A stretch of 64,000 bases of DNA, from assembly GCF_010119975.1 (NCBI RefSeq), contig NZ_CP048222.1, forward strand, positions 6,238,501 to 6,302,500. Reading direction: 5' to 3'. A model generated the notes under the pieces. The model was not told the DNA's origin. It searched no databases and saw only the letters and a program-made list of their open reading frames with translations. Made by a program: the position numbers and the translations under genes. This DNA is from Rhodocytophaga rosea. Its GTDB lineage: Bacteria > Bacteroidota > Bacteroidia > Cytophagales > 172606-1. Positions 46,719-55,163 of the stretch are shown here, in pieces (the first letter of the stretch is position 1; every line of letters begins with the position of its first letter).

Positions 46719-47249
46719 TTAATTAGTTTTATAAGGTCCTTTCATGCTGGCTACACCAGATTCTACGATCCCTTTCAGAATTACCTGATCGCTGCCATTC
46801 GCGGTATTGGAAGTAACAGTTACAGCCTTGCTTTGTACACCGGCTTTGCCTTTGCTGTTAAATTCAACTTTAATTTCGCCTTTGGCACCTGGGGCAATAG
46901 GTTCACGAGGCCAGTCGGGAACAGTACATCCGCATTGTGCAGAAGCATTCTGAATGATCAGCGGAGATTTACCAGTATTGGTGAAAGCAAAAGTATGTTT
47001 TACCACATCGCCATCCTGGATAGTTCCGAAATCATAGGAAGTTTCTTCGAAAGAAATCACAGGGGCATCAGCAGGATTGGTAGCAGCGGCCTGTGCGCCA
47101 TCAGCCGGTTGTTCCTGGCTGGTTGTTTTTACTTCTGCCGCTGTGGTAGAAGCACCTTCTTCAGAAGTGCGTTTGGCTTCGGTATTGCAGCTAAACAATA
47201 TACCAGCGGTTGCCAGAGTCAGCAGATAATTCATGAATATTTTTTTCAT
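46719..47249 (-). CDS. DUF1573 lipoprotein
   Basis: The 176-residue protein has a lipoprotein signal peptide with lipobox ILFSC (Cys21) and a low-complexity Ala/Thr/Glu linker. One immunoglobulin-like DUF1573 domain follows (ISFEETSYDFGTIQDGDVVK, SAQCGCTVPDWPREPIAPGA, KAGVQSKAVTVTSNTANG). The CGCT cysteine motif is typical. Such proteins are abundant in Bacteroidota and are thought to be envelope-located, but the function is unknown. It lies in the nusB-to-coaE cluster. Confidence 0.92.
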   Translation of the reverse strand: MKKIFMNYLLTLATAGILFSCNTEAKRTSEEGASTTAAEVKTTSQEQPADGAQAAATNPADAPVISFEETSYDFGTIQDGDVVKHTFAFTNTGKSPLIIQNASAQCGCTVPDWPREPIAPGAKGEIKVEFNSKGKAGVQSKAVTVTSNTANGSDQVILKGIVESGVASMKGPYKTN

Positions 47250-47315
47250 TGCTTTGTTGTGTTATTGTCAGGGGATAAAATTTGCTTGGTTAAAAACTAT
47301 AAACAGGAAATAAGG

Positions 47316-47615
47316 CTATTTAGTGCCTTTAATCTGGCTCATTAAATCTTCTACATCTCCTAATAAACGCTCTGCTTTTACTTTGGCATCATTAATTACC
47401 CGTTGACCTTCAGATTTAGCAGTGTTTATGGGTTCTTGTTTGCCTTCTACCAGTTCATCTATCAATTCTTTTAATTTATCGCGGTATTTGGCCAGCTGGT
47501 AGTTCAGCCTGTCACGGGTGCTTTCTCCCTTTTCGGGTGCATATAAGATACCAAAAAAAGCTCCGGTAGCAGCTCCGGCCGCAAAAATTAACATAGTGCC
47601 TGTGATTCTACGCAT
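47316..47615 (-). CDS. YtxH-domain small membrane protein
   Basis: The 99-residue protein starts with a glycine/alanine-rich membrane segment (MLIFAAGAATGAFFGILYAP), followed by EKGESTRDRL, the YtxH signature, then a long amphipathic helix (KELIDELVEGKQEPINTAKS, VKAERLLGDVEDLMSQIK). Homologues are stress-associated envelope proteins with no defined biochemistry. It is in the conserved run after nusB. Confidence 0.9.
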   Translation of the reverse strand: MRRITGTMLIFAAGAATGAFFGILYAPEKGESTRDRLNYQLAKYRDKLKELIDELVEGKQEPINTAKSEGQRVINDAKVKAERLLGDVEDLMSQIKGTK

Positions 47616-47803
47616 GATTGCAATTATTTATAATCAATGTTCCTGAATTTTTGTAAAATTATCTGAAAAAAGCCTTTTTCACAAGCTAAATTTGTGAGTA
47701 CTGTCTTAAAAATAGTATAATTTACCTACTTATATTCAAATAATGCATGCTCTGTTTTGGACCTTTAAAAACGAATATTCTCCAATATAAACTGAATTTG
47801 GTC

Positions 47804-48985
47804 TTATTTATTATCAATTAAGCCCCGGCCACTCTTTTTCACCAGGCCCTTGGCGGTGAGTTCGGCAGAAATGGCATCCAGCATTCCGTTTACAAACTGT
47901 TTGCTTTTGGGTGTACTGTATACTTTAGATAACTCGATATATTCATTAATGGTTACTTTTACCGGGATACTCGGAAAATGCATGATCTCAGCGATAGCCA
48001 TTTTGAGCAAGATTTTATCCAGCGCCGCTACTCTTTCTACATCCCAGTTTTTGGTTTTACCTGAAACCATTTCCTCATATTGCTCATCGTTTTCAATGGT
48101 ATATTTATACAGATCCGCAAAAAAATCCCGGTCATCCTCCCAGTTAATGGCCAAATCAAGCAGTTCCAGGGAATCAGGCTTACTTTCCTCTATATTTTTG
48201 ATGGTTTTGGTCACCATACTTTTTAAAACATCTTTATTTTCAGGCCAGCTTAAGTCCAGCATCTGAAAGAAGTTGTTAGATAGTTCATGTTTAAAAATGA
48301 TATTTTTAGCGATATGGTTCACTATCTTTTTATCCTCTTCAAAGCTTGCATCTGCCAGTTGTGTATATTCGGTATAAGCCGGGTCTTTCTTTATCACTTC
48401 CTTATACAATTCCTTCACAAAAGCCCGCTCAGCTCCCCAGTTTAATCCCCGGCGAATGGCTTCTTTCTCCAGAGGCTGGTGTTCTTTCAGCAGTTTGATT
48501 ACCTGGTTATAATGAAATTTAAGTTCTTTCCTGGATGAAGGCTGTGGCCGTATCTGCCGGTGCTGGCGTTCCTCTTCTTCCCGTTGCACATAGTCTGCCA
48601 GTTCAATTAATAATAACAGGAGCCATATATAGCGGTCATAAATTTTTTCGGCTTCGCTGATCATTTGTTTTCCCAGAAAAGCCTGATCTTTCCGGGTCTG
48701 ATTCTGATAAAACCCAATGGCTTTGGTTACGGCTTCATGTACCGGTTTTGGCATTTCTTCTTCTGCGGAAATCTGCCCTTTTTGTACACTTTCTTCAAAA
48801 AGAATACTTCCGAGTTTACGGTATCCTTCCAGTTTTTTCAGGTCTTGTGGGGTAGGGCTGTTCAGGTCTGGTGCGAAAGTTTCATGGATCAGATCAAGGG
48901 CCAACTGATAATCCGACCGTTCTGCCTGCCTGAATGCATAAATCGATTGCATGGCTTTAATTCTGAGTATTCTCCTGTTCAGCAT
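47804..48985 (-). CDS. nusB: Transcription antitermination factor NusB (long Bacteroidota form)
   Basis: The 393-residue protein begins MLNRRILRIKAMQSIYAF, the expected NusB start, and its last ~130 residues hold the NusB core (DVERVAALDKILLKMAIAEI, VKVTINEYIELSKVYSTPKS, KQFVNGMLDAI). The middle ~220 residues are an additional helical region typical of this phylum's enlarged NusB. NusB with NusE (S10) binds boxA RNA and supports rRNA transcription antitermination. It heads a leftward cluster ending in coaE. Confidence 0.93.
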   Translation of the reverse strand: MLNRRILRIKAMQSIYAFRQAERSDYQLALDLIHETFAPDLNSPTPQDLKKLEGYRKLGSILFEESVQKGQISAEEEMPKPVHEAVTKAIGFYQNQTRKDQAFLGKQMISEAEKIYDRYIWLLLLLIELADYVQREEEERQHRQIRPQPSSRKELKFHYNQVIKLLKEHQPLEKEAIRRGLNWGAERAFVKELYKEVIKKDPAYTEYTQLADASFEEDKKIVNHIAKNIIFKHELSNNFFQMLDLSWPENKDVLKSMVTKTIKNIEESKPDSLELLDLAINWEDDRDFFADLYKYTIENDEQYEEMVSGKTKNWDVERVAALDKILLKMAIAEIMHFPSIPVKVTINEYIELSKVYSTPKSKQFVNGMLDAISAELTAKGLVKKSGRGLIDNK

Positions 48986-49344
48986 GGCGAAGGTGTAAAA
49001 GAACGTTTGTTATAAAAAATCTATGTGTGAACCAGATACTTAAATTTATACTGCTTCAAACACCGGCAAAATTAACGTAAAAAATCGCCATTCTATAATG
49101 CCGCTCTTTATTTTAACTGTACTTTTTGACGATGAGTTTCCTAAACATATGTACATTTTTTATCCGGATAGGGGAATAAAACCTCTGCTATAGCGGATAC
49201 TGTATAAATAGTTATCTTTACAGCACACTTTTAAAACTGGTTTATCGGTACGAAATACCACGCTGATTTTTTTATAAAACTAGTTTGGATCTGACGAACC
49301 AGTTGATCACATGCAGAGTTATCAGTATATAATAAATTTTACCG
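48986..49344. other. Divergent intergenic region between nusB and the ABC exporter gene
   Basis: About 360 bases with both promoters presumably inside. A short TATCCGGATA palindrome lies near 49159. No RNA gene or clear promoter pair was recognised. Confidence 0.35.
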
Positions 49345-51126
49345 GTGAAGCATTTAGCCTATCTCAACAAATACCTGTACAAATACAAATACCACCTGAT
49401 TCTGGGGACTTTATTTGTTATTATTTCTAACATTTTTGCCATTGTACCAGCCCAGGTGGTGCGCTATTCTTTCGATCTGGTAAAGGAAACGATAGACTTA
49501 TATTTCCTCTACGATAGTTATGAAGCACAGCAGGATCTGTATGGAGTATTTGCAAAAAGTATACTTTTTTATGGCCTATTCATTCTGTTGATGGCTTTTT
49601 TGAAAGGAATATTTCTGTTTTTAATGCGGCAAACACTTATTGTAATGTCCCGCCTGATTGAGTTTGACCTGAAAAGTGAAGTATATGAGCATTACCAGGC
49701 ATTGCCGCTGAGTTTTTACCGCCGCAACAATACCGGCGATCTAATGGCCAGAATTTCGGAAGATGTGAGCCGGGTGCGGATGTATTTGGGGCCTGCTATT
49801 ATGTATGGATTAAACCTGGTAGTAATGTTTATCCTGGTGATTTCCTATATGCTCACCGTAAATGTGAAACTGACTTTATTTGTATTACTCCCACTGCCCT
49901 TTCTGTCGATTGGTATTTATTTTGTGAATACCATTATCAATAAACGTTCGGAAGAAATTCAGCGCAGTTTGTCAGGCCTTTCCACTTTTGTGCAGGAAGC
50001 TTTTTCCGGAATCCGGGTACTGAAATCTTTTGTACAGGAAGAACGCTCTGCCCAGAAATTTGCCGTGGAAAGTAATAACTATAAAGATAAATCGCTGAAA
50101 CTTACCTTTGTCAACTCCCTGTTTTTTCCGCTGATTATGGCTCTGGTTGGGCTTAGCACTATTCTTACGGTGTATATTGGCGGCCTGGAAGTAATTGCAG
50201 GCACCCTGTCGGCAGGAAATATTGCAGAGTTTATTATTTATGTATACCTGCTTACCTGGCCGGTAGCTTCTTTAGGCTGGACTACCAGTATGGTGCAAAG
50301 GGCGGCAGCTTCCCAGGAGCGGATCAATGAGTTTCTCAACACCAAAACAGATATTGTTTCTACCGAAGACATTAAAAAGCCAATTGATGGCCAGATCCGT
50401 TTTGAGCAGGTGCGTTTTGTATATCCGGATTCAGGTATTGTCGGCTTGCATGATATTACTTTCGAGGTGAACAGCGGTGAATCGGTTGCTATTCTGGGAA
50501 CGACTGGTTCCGGTAAAAGTACGGTGGCTAATCTGCTCTGCCGCATGTACGATACTACTTCCGGCCAGATTCTCATTGATAGTACCGATATTAAAGCCTA
50601 CAACATATCCTCTCTTCGCAGCCAGATAGGCTATGTACCGCAGGATGTATTTTTATTCTCCGACAGCATCCGCAATAATATCACTTTCGGCCTCACTGGG
50701 GTGCCGGATGAAAGAATGATACAAGCAGCCAAAGACGCAGATTTGTATGAAAATGTGATGGCTTTTCCGGAAAAGTTCGATACCAAGCTGGGCGAAAGAG
50801 GCATTACTTTATCTGGTGGCCAGAAACAGCGGGTTTCTATTGCCAGGGCTATCGTTCGTGACCCCAGGATATTGATTCTGGACGATTCGCTTTCTGCTGT
50901 AGATACCAAAACAGAGAATGCCATTCTTAACAGCCTGAAGCGGATCATGCAAAACCGTACTTCCATTATTATATCCCACCGGGTATCTTCTGCCAAACTT
51001 GCCGACCGTATTATTGTACTCGACGATGGCCGGATTGTAGAACAAGGCACCCATGAATCGCTGCTGGCAAATAATGGGGTATATAAAGAATTGTACGAAA
51101 AACAACTTCAGACGGAAGAAGTATAG
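49345..51126 (+). CDS. MsbA-like ABC exporter (fused permease-ATPase)
   Basis: The 593-residue protein has an N-terminal six-helix type-1 exporter domain (about residues 15-310) and a C-terminal ATPase. The ATPase has Walker A LGTTGSGKSTVANLL, Q-loop IGYVPQDVFLFSDSI, signature LSGGQKQRVSIARA, Walker B ILILDDSLSAVDT and the histidine in IISHRVSSAK. The half-transporter would act as a homodimer, possibly for lipids or drugs. The start is a GTG at 49345. It is followed by a dispersed repeat and a 24-bp perfect inverted repeat. Confidence 0.93.
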   Translation: MKHLAYLNKYLYKYKYHLILGTLFVIISNIFAIVPAQVVRYSFDLVKETIDLYFLYDSYEAQQDLYGVFAKSILFYGLFILLMAFLKGIFLFLMRQTLIVMSRLIEFDLKSEVYEHYQALPLSFYRRNNTGDLMARISEDVSRVRMYLGPAIMYGLNLVVMFILVISYMLTVNVKLTLFVLLPLPFLSIGIYFVNTIINKRSEEIQRSLSGLSTFVQEAFSGIRVLKSFVQEERSAQKFAVESNNYKDKSLKLTFVNSLFFPLIMALVGLSTILTVYIGGLEVIAGTLSAGNIAEFIIYVYLLTWPVASLGWTTSMVQRAAASQERINEFLNTKTDIVSTEDIKKPIDGQIRFEQVRFVYPDSGIVGLHDITFEVNSGESVAILGTTGSGKSTVANLLCRMYDTTSGQILIDSTDIKAYNISSLRSQIGYVPQDVFLFSDSIRNNITFGLTGVPDERMIQAAKDADLYENVMAFPEKFDTKLGERGITLSGGQKQRVSIARAIVRDPRILILDDSLSAVDTKTENAILNSLKRIMQNRTSIIISHRVSSAKLADRIIVLDDGRIVEQGTHESLLANNGVYKELYEKQLQTEEV

Positions 51127-51130
51127 AAAA

Positions 51131-51224
51131 AGTCTGTAGTCTTTTGTCTTTAGCGAAACTTAGAAATTGTAAATACATCAGCCTGAAATATCTCAAGCCG
51201 GAGATATTTCAGGCTGATGTATTT
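51131..51224 (+). repeat. Second copy of the post-stop repeat, followed by a 24-bp perfect inverted repeat
   Basis: 51131-51153 matches 22335-22357 at 20 of 23 bases. It is followed by a perfect inverted repeat with 24-bp arms (51171-51194 and 51201-51224, CATCAGCCTGAAATATCTC core) and a six-base loop. There is no long T-run. It may terminate the exporter message or be a mobile palindromic repeat. Confidence 0.75.
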
Positions 51225-51346
51225 GTGTCTATCATCCCAAGCAGCCTAAGAAATAAAAAATGATTTTATCTTTTCTGAGATATTTTTATATTTATACTGG
51301 TCGATTCGCCTTATTTTTACTTTTCACCTAAACTTATTCGCTTTTT

Positions 51347-52567
51347 ATGAATACTGGTCTCCGCATTCAGCTTTCCCTGATGATGTTTCTGCAATATTTT
51401 ATCTGGGGCTCCTGGTATGTTACCTTAGGCACTTATTTATTGCAGACTTTAAAATTTACTGGTGAACAAAATGGCCTGGCCTATGGTGCTTTTGCCATTG
51501 CAGCTATTGTAGCTCCGTTCTTCGTAGGAATGATTGCCGACCGGTTTTTTGCTACACAAAAAGTATTAGGTATACTTCATATCATTGGGGCTGGCTTTAT
51601 GTTTTTGCTTACGCTGATCAACGACTTTCCTACCTTCTATATTTGTTTATTTGTATATACCCTGTGCTATACACCTACGATGGCCTTAACTAACTCTATC
51701 TGCTTCAGGCAGCTGGAGAAGCCGGGTGAACAAATGCCTGGTATTCGTGTACTAGGCACGGTAGGCTGGATCGCTGCCGGATTATTTATTGATTTTCTGG
51801 GGGTAGGTACACAGGCTACGCCTATGCTGATCGCTTCGGTAGCCTCTCTGGTACTGGGCTTTTACTGTTTTTCTTTGCCTCATACGCCTCCGGTAAAAAA
51901 AGAGGGCCCTGTTACGATCCGGGAGGTATTGGGTCTGGATGCACTGGCACTGATGAAAAATCCTTCATTTGCTATCCTGGTGATTGCTTCGGTGCTGGTA
52001 TGTATTCCGCTCTCCTTTTATTATAGTTCAGCCAATGTGTTCCTGGTGGAAGCAGGTGTAGAAAATGTGACAAGCAAAATGGCACTAGGACAAGCATCAG
52101 AACTGATTTTTATGCTGCTCATGCCGTTGTTTTTTGTCAGGTTAGGTGTAAAGAAAATGATGCTGCTGGGAATGGCCGCCTGGATTGCCCGCTATCTGTT
52201 GTTTGCTTACGGAAATAATGAAACAGCCGTCTGGATGTTTTATGGAGGGATTTTACTGCATGGTATCTGCTACGATTTCTTCTTCCTGATGGGACAGATT
52301 TATGTAGATAATAAAGCGCCAGTTCACCTGAAAAGCGCTGCCCAGGGAATGATTACCCTGGCGACCTATGGCATAGGGATGCTGATTGGAACCTGGCTTT
52401 CCGGAAAAGTGGTAGATGCCTATTCTGTAACCACCAATGAAGTTGTAAGCCATCAATGGCAGCAAATATGGATGGTACCGGCTTTCTTATCTGTGGGCGT
52501 ATTGATTTTGTTTGCATTATTTTTCAGGGAAAAAGAAGAAAAGAAAAAAGTATCGGTTCAGGCATAA
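51347..52567 (+). CDS. Nucleoside:H+ symporter-type MFS transporter (NupG/XapB-like)
   Basis: The 406-residue protein has 12 hydrophobic segments and opens with RIQLSLMMFLQYFIWGSWYV, followed by TLGTYL, the characteristic N-terminus of the NupG/XapB nucleoside transporter family. FVGMIADRFFATQKVLG between helices 2 and 3 is the family's version of the MFS motif A, and CFRQLEKPGEQMPGIRVLGT precedes helix 5. The family imports nucleosides with protons through the inner membrane. A terminator follows the gene. The specific nucleoside is unknown. Confidence 0.9.
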   Translation: MNTGLRIQLSLMMFLQYFIWGSWYVTLGTYLLQTLKFTGEQNGLAYGAFAIAAIVAPFFVGMIADRFFATQKVLGILHIIGAGFMFLLTLINDFPTFYICLFVYTLCYTPTMALTNSICFRQLEKPGEQMPGIRVLGTVGWIAAGLFIDFLGVGTQATPMLIASVASLVLGFYCFSLPHTPPVKKEGPVTIREVLGLDALALMKNPSFAILVIASVLVCIPLSFYYSSANVFLVEAGVENVTSKMALGQASELIFMLLMPLFFVRLGVKKMMLLGMAAWIARYLLFAYGNNETAVWMFYGGILLHGICYDFFFLMGQIYVDNKAPVHLKSAAQGMITLATYGIGMLIGTWLSGKVVDAYSVTTNEVVSHQWQQIWMVPAFLSVGVLILFALFFREKEEKKKVSVQA

Positions 52568-52680
52568 TGCAGTAATGCGTATCAAGATAAAATTATTCAA
52601 TACTGATTTTTTAAATAATTCGGAATGTATACTGTGTGATTTATATTGATATAACCATTCGATTACAAATAGAAAATAAC

Positions 52681-52711
52681 AAAAAAGCTTCAGAATTTCT
52701 GAAGCTTTTTT
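52681..52711 (+). terminator. Rho-independent terminator of the MFS gene
   Basis: A near-perfect palindrome with AAAAAAGCTTCAG arms is followed by a run of T residues about 115 bases after the stop codon. The A/T arms could also work on the opposite strand. Confidence 0.85.
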
Positions 52712-52920
52712 GTTAGACTGCTGTTAATAGCTAATGATTACCCAATTCATTACTACTACTAGCTACCCTATACTTTCTCCTTAGAATTTGTGTTACTTTT
52801 TTACATTTCATTATGCGAAATATTACACCTATCGCATATTATGCGAGTATGAAAATGAATTAATTCTATGTTAAGAAATTGTAATTTGTGAGGGTAAGTG
52901 ATGAAGTTATACACATAAAA
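52712..52920. other. Convergent intergenic stretch with a repeated TATGCGA motif
   Basis: No gene was seen. TATGCGA occurs at 52812-52818 and as a palindromic pair at 52832-52846 (TCGCATA and TATGCGA around one base). This looks like an operator but lies between two gene 3' ends. Confidence 0.4.
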
Positions 52921-52964
52921 GGCTCAAATGTGGATAATTAAGTCAACTTATCCACATTTGAGCC
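52921..52964 (-). terminator. Terminator of the 53.1-kb hypothetical gene
   Basis: Perfect 17-bp stem (52921-52937 with 52948-52964, GGCTCAAATGTGGATAA arms), ten-base loop, and TTTT following on the minus strand. Confidence 0.8.
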
Positions 52965-53059
52965 AGGCTTCCAATTGGAATTAGCCAATATAACTATTAG
53001 CAAAATCAACGAATTGTTAAGAAAACTTACCTGAGTTAGAGTGGAGATACAGGTATATT

Positions 53060-53449
53060 TTATGGATTTTGCTGTTTTTTGCTAGTTGATTTTCGCCTGC
53101 TTAATTTATAACATTTTACCTCGCTGTCCTTTACTTCCCGGATGTCATAAATAATGGTTTCGCTTTTGTAGTCAACTCCCAGTTCATCCAAAACGTGCTT
53201 GATTTTTATATAATAATAAGGACCGGCTTTATTGGTTACAAACGTATCCTTATCAGATTCTTTTGCCAGTACTAAATATAAATTTGTATCATTTTCATCA
53301 TCCTCATTTAATGCCAGTTTGAAGTACTTATTTTTATCCAGACTGAGTACTTTAATAGCGCCTGTCGAAAATCCCATCTTACCTGTTTTGTGCACAGTTG
53401 CCTTTACAATACCAACATTATCCTTCGGAGTTAGAAATTTAAATTTCAT
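53060..53449 (-). CDS. Hypothetical soluble protein
   Basis: From the ATG at 53449 the protein is 129 residues (MKFKFLTPKDNVGIVKATVH). The open frame reaches 53488, but the 13 extra residues are hydrophobic and unlike a signal peptide. It contains repeated beta strands (GFSTGAIKVLSLDKNKYFKL, TNLYLVLAKESDK, ETIIYDIREVKDSEV) and a Lys/Arg/Ser-rich tail (KLSRRKSTSKKQQNP) that may bind nucleic acid. No family was recognised. Its own terminator follows. Confidence 0.72.
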   Translation of the reverse strand: MKFKFLTPKDNVGIVKATVHKTGKMGFSTGAIKVLSLDKNKYFKLALNEDDENDTNLYLVLAKESDKDTFVTNKAGPYYYIKIKHVLDELGVDYKSETIIYDIREVKDSEVKCYKLSRRKSTSKKQQNP

Positions 53450-53702
53450 CGTGCAGTAAATATAAAAAATGTAGCAAATGGCAAGCAAATTTATTACATG
53501 TTTTTATAAGATTTCTATAATAATTTGTTACATATTTATACAAAGGTCTGTAAAATACTTTCTTTTCTAAACTTTCATCACTTTATATTGGTATTATTTT
53601 CAGTTGGCCGGCACTTGCCTAACGCTTCGCATTTATAAGTTTGCAGCTTTTCAGGTTCAGAAAATAAATAACAAAGACACCTTTTTCTGATACAAACAGG
53701 CA

Positions 53703-53733
53703 TTCCCTTTCTGCCGGGACGGCAGAAAGGGAA
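53703..53733 (-). terminator. Hairpin at the 3' end of the DUF6929-like gene
   Basis: Perfect 14-bp stem (TTCCCTTTCTGCCG arms, three-base loop) 17 bases past the stop codon. No T-run follows on either strand, so termination is likely but not certain. Confidence 0.6.
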
Positions 53734-53749
53734 AAATGTATCCGTAAAT

Positions 53750-54643
53750 TTATAGGGTAATCTCTACTATAAGCAGGTCTGAAGCACCAGAATCATTATC
53801 AGTAACGGCAATAGCAATCAGGCTGTGATTATTTACTTTTTGTTGAATGGCAATAGATTCTACTTTGCCGGTAAACAGCTCACCATTTTCTGTAAAAGGA
53901 GCGTAATCAATGGAATGGCTTTCCAGATCAATAATTCCGGCATAACTACCCAGTACGGCACCATCGTCTATTTCATTGTCTGTATCTTCTACAGAGGCAG
54001 TTACCAGCAAGGCATGCAGGCCAGGAATATGAGTAGCACCTGAAAATCCGGATTGCCTGCCGGATAACACCGGTAAAGTATAGGTATAGATTTCCGGAGA
54101 GGGAATAAGGAGGCTTTTTCCGGTTATATATTCATAAAATACAGGCAAGTCGTAGCTGATGAGTACATTCAGGCCGGAGATATTGCCACGTTGTAATAAA
54201 AAAAGCTGCTGATGGGTAGCTGCCATTCCTTCAATATTCAGTTTGCCGGTATGCACAATTTCTGGCCTGCTGCGTAAATCGTTGTACACACTTGTTAGGG
54301 AAAACTGAGTATGATTGTAAGGAGGTTTGGTATCAATAATAAACGCAACATCCCGCTGGGGAGATAAGGAACCCGAACCAGCAATCAATAATTGTTGAGG
54401 CCCATGAACTGGCAGTACAGTCATGCTCTCGAAATCAGGTTTACTTATCTTCGGAATTCTGCCCGAAATAAAAGATTCTCCGGTGAACAGGGGTATTTTT
54501 TCAGCCAGTTCAAATTGATTATTCAATATATACAGCCAGGCAGAGTCGTCACCAATAATGAAAATAGAGTCGTTTACTATCTCCATTCCGGAAGCGGAAG
54601 GAATATCCGGAAAAGTAAAAGTACGTAGGATGGTGGCCTGCAA
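53750..54643 (-). CDS. Beta-propeller-like protein (DUF6929-like)
   Basis: The 297-residue protein has no signal peptide. It shows repeating beta-blade segments with small/Asp turns (GMEIVNDSIFIIGDDSAWLY; FESMTVLPVHGPQQLLIAGS; NIEGMAATHQQLFLLQRG; KVESIAIQQKVNNHSLIAIA; DNDSGASDLLIVEITL). This pattern is that of a small beta-propeller and resembles a conserved Bacteroidota family of unknown function. No catalytic residues can be named, and it is monocistronic. Confidence 0.72.
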   Translation of the reverse strand: MQATILRTFTFPDIPSASGMEIVNDSIFIIGDDSAWLYILNNQFELAEKIPLFTGESFISGRIPKISKPDFESMTVLPVHGPQQLLIAGSGSLSPQRDVAFIIDTKPPYNHTQFSLTSVYNDLRSRPEIVHTGKLNIEGMAATHQQLFLLQRGNISGLNVLISYDLPVFYEYITGKSLLIPSPEIYTYTLPVLSGRQSGFSGATHIPGLHALLVTASVEDTDNEIDDGAVLGSYAGIIDLESHSIDYAPFTENGELFTGKVESIAIQQKVNNHSLIAIAVTDNDSGASDLLIVEITL

Positions 54644-55163
54644 AATGTAAATAAATAATTATGGAAAGCAAATATACAAATGCATCTGGAAGCTGCAATA
54701 CAACTAATATTGCAATAGCTATAGGAGTGTAAACAGGAGAGGTGAATGCTGAATCAAGTTGATAACTTAGGTGATATATTTTTTTTTGCCTTTGATAAAA
54801 TGCCAATACCGCATAAATTAATGTATGAGTGGTTGCTGAGAAGTTTACTTTGTAAATTTACAATAGGTGTGTTTTTTCTGCATGGTCGCCCTGGATCAGT
54901 TGATTTGTAAGTAGATCCGTATAAGTTATGGTGAGCAGGGGTTTATAGGGAACGAAAAAGGTTATTGGTGAAAACTTTTGAAGAGGAATAGCTACCCTTT
55001 TTACATTCTCTATTTACATTGTACCTGAAGTTTTAACACACCTACAGGAGAAGGTTTGTGAGCCGGAAGTATTCAGTAATCGGCTGTATGGCAGATTAGT
55101 AATAAATTAATCTTACTACAGGAATTTTAAACCAAAGTGTGCTAAAGCGAACTTATATTTTTT
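54644..55163. other. Divergent intergenic region upstream of the CheB-CheR gene
   Basis: About 520 bases. The promoters of two divergent genes must lie here. No RNA gene, strong hairpin or recognisable operator was found. Confidence 0.35.

Noticed and set aside
46833-47345. 170-codon frame opposite the DUF1573 gene
   Set aside because: It overlaps two supported minus-strand genes and has shadow-like composition.
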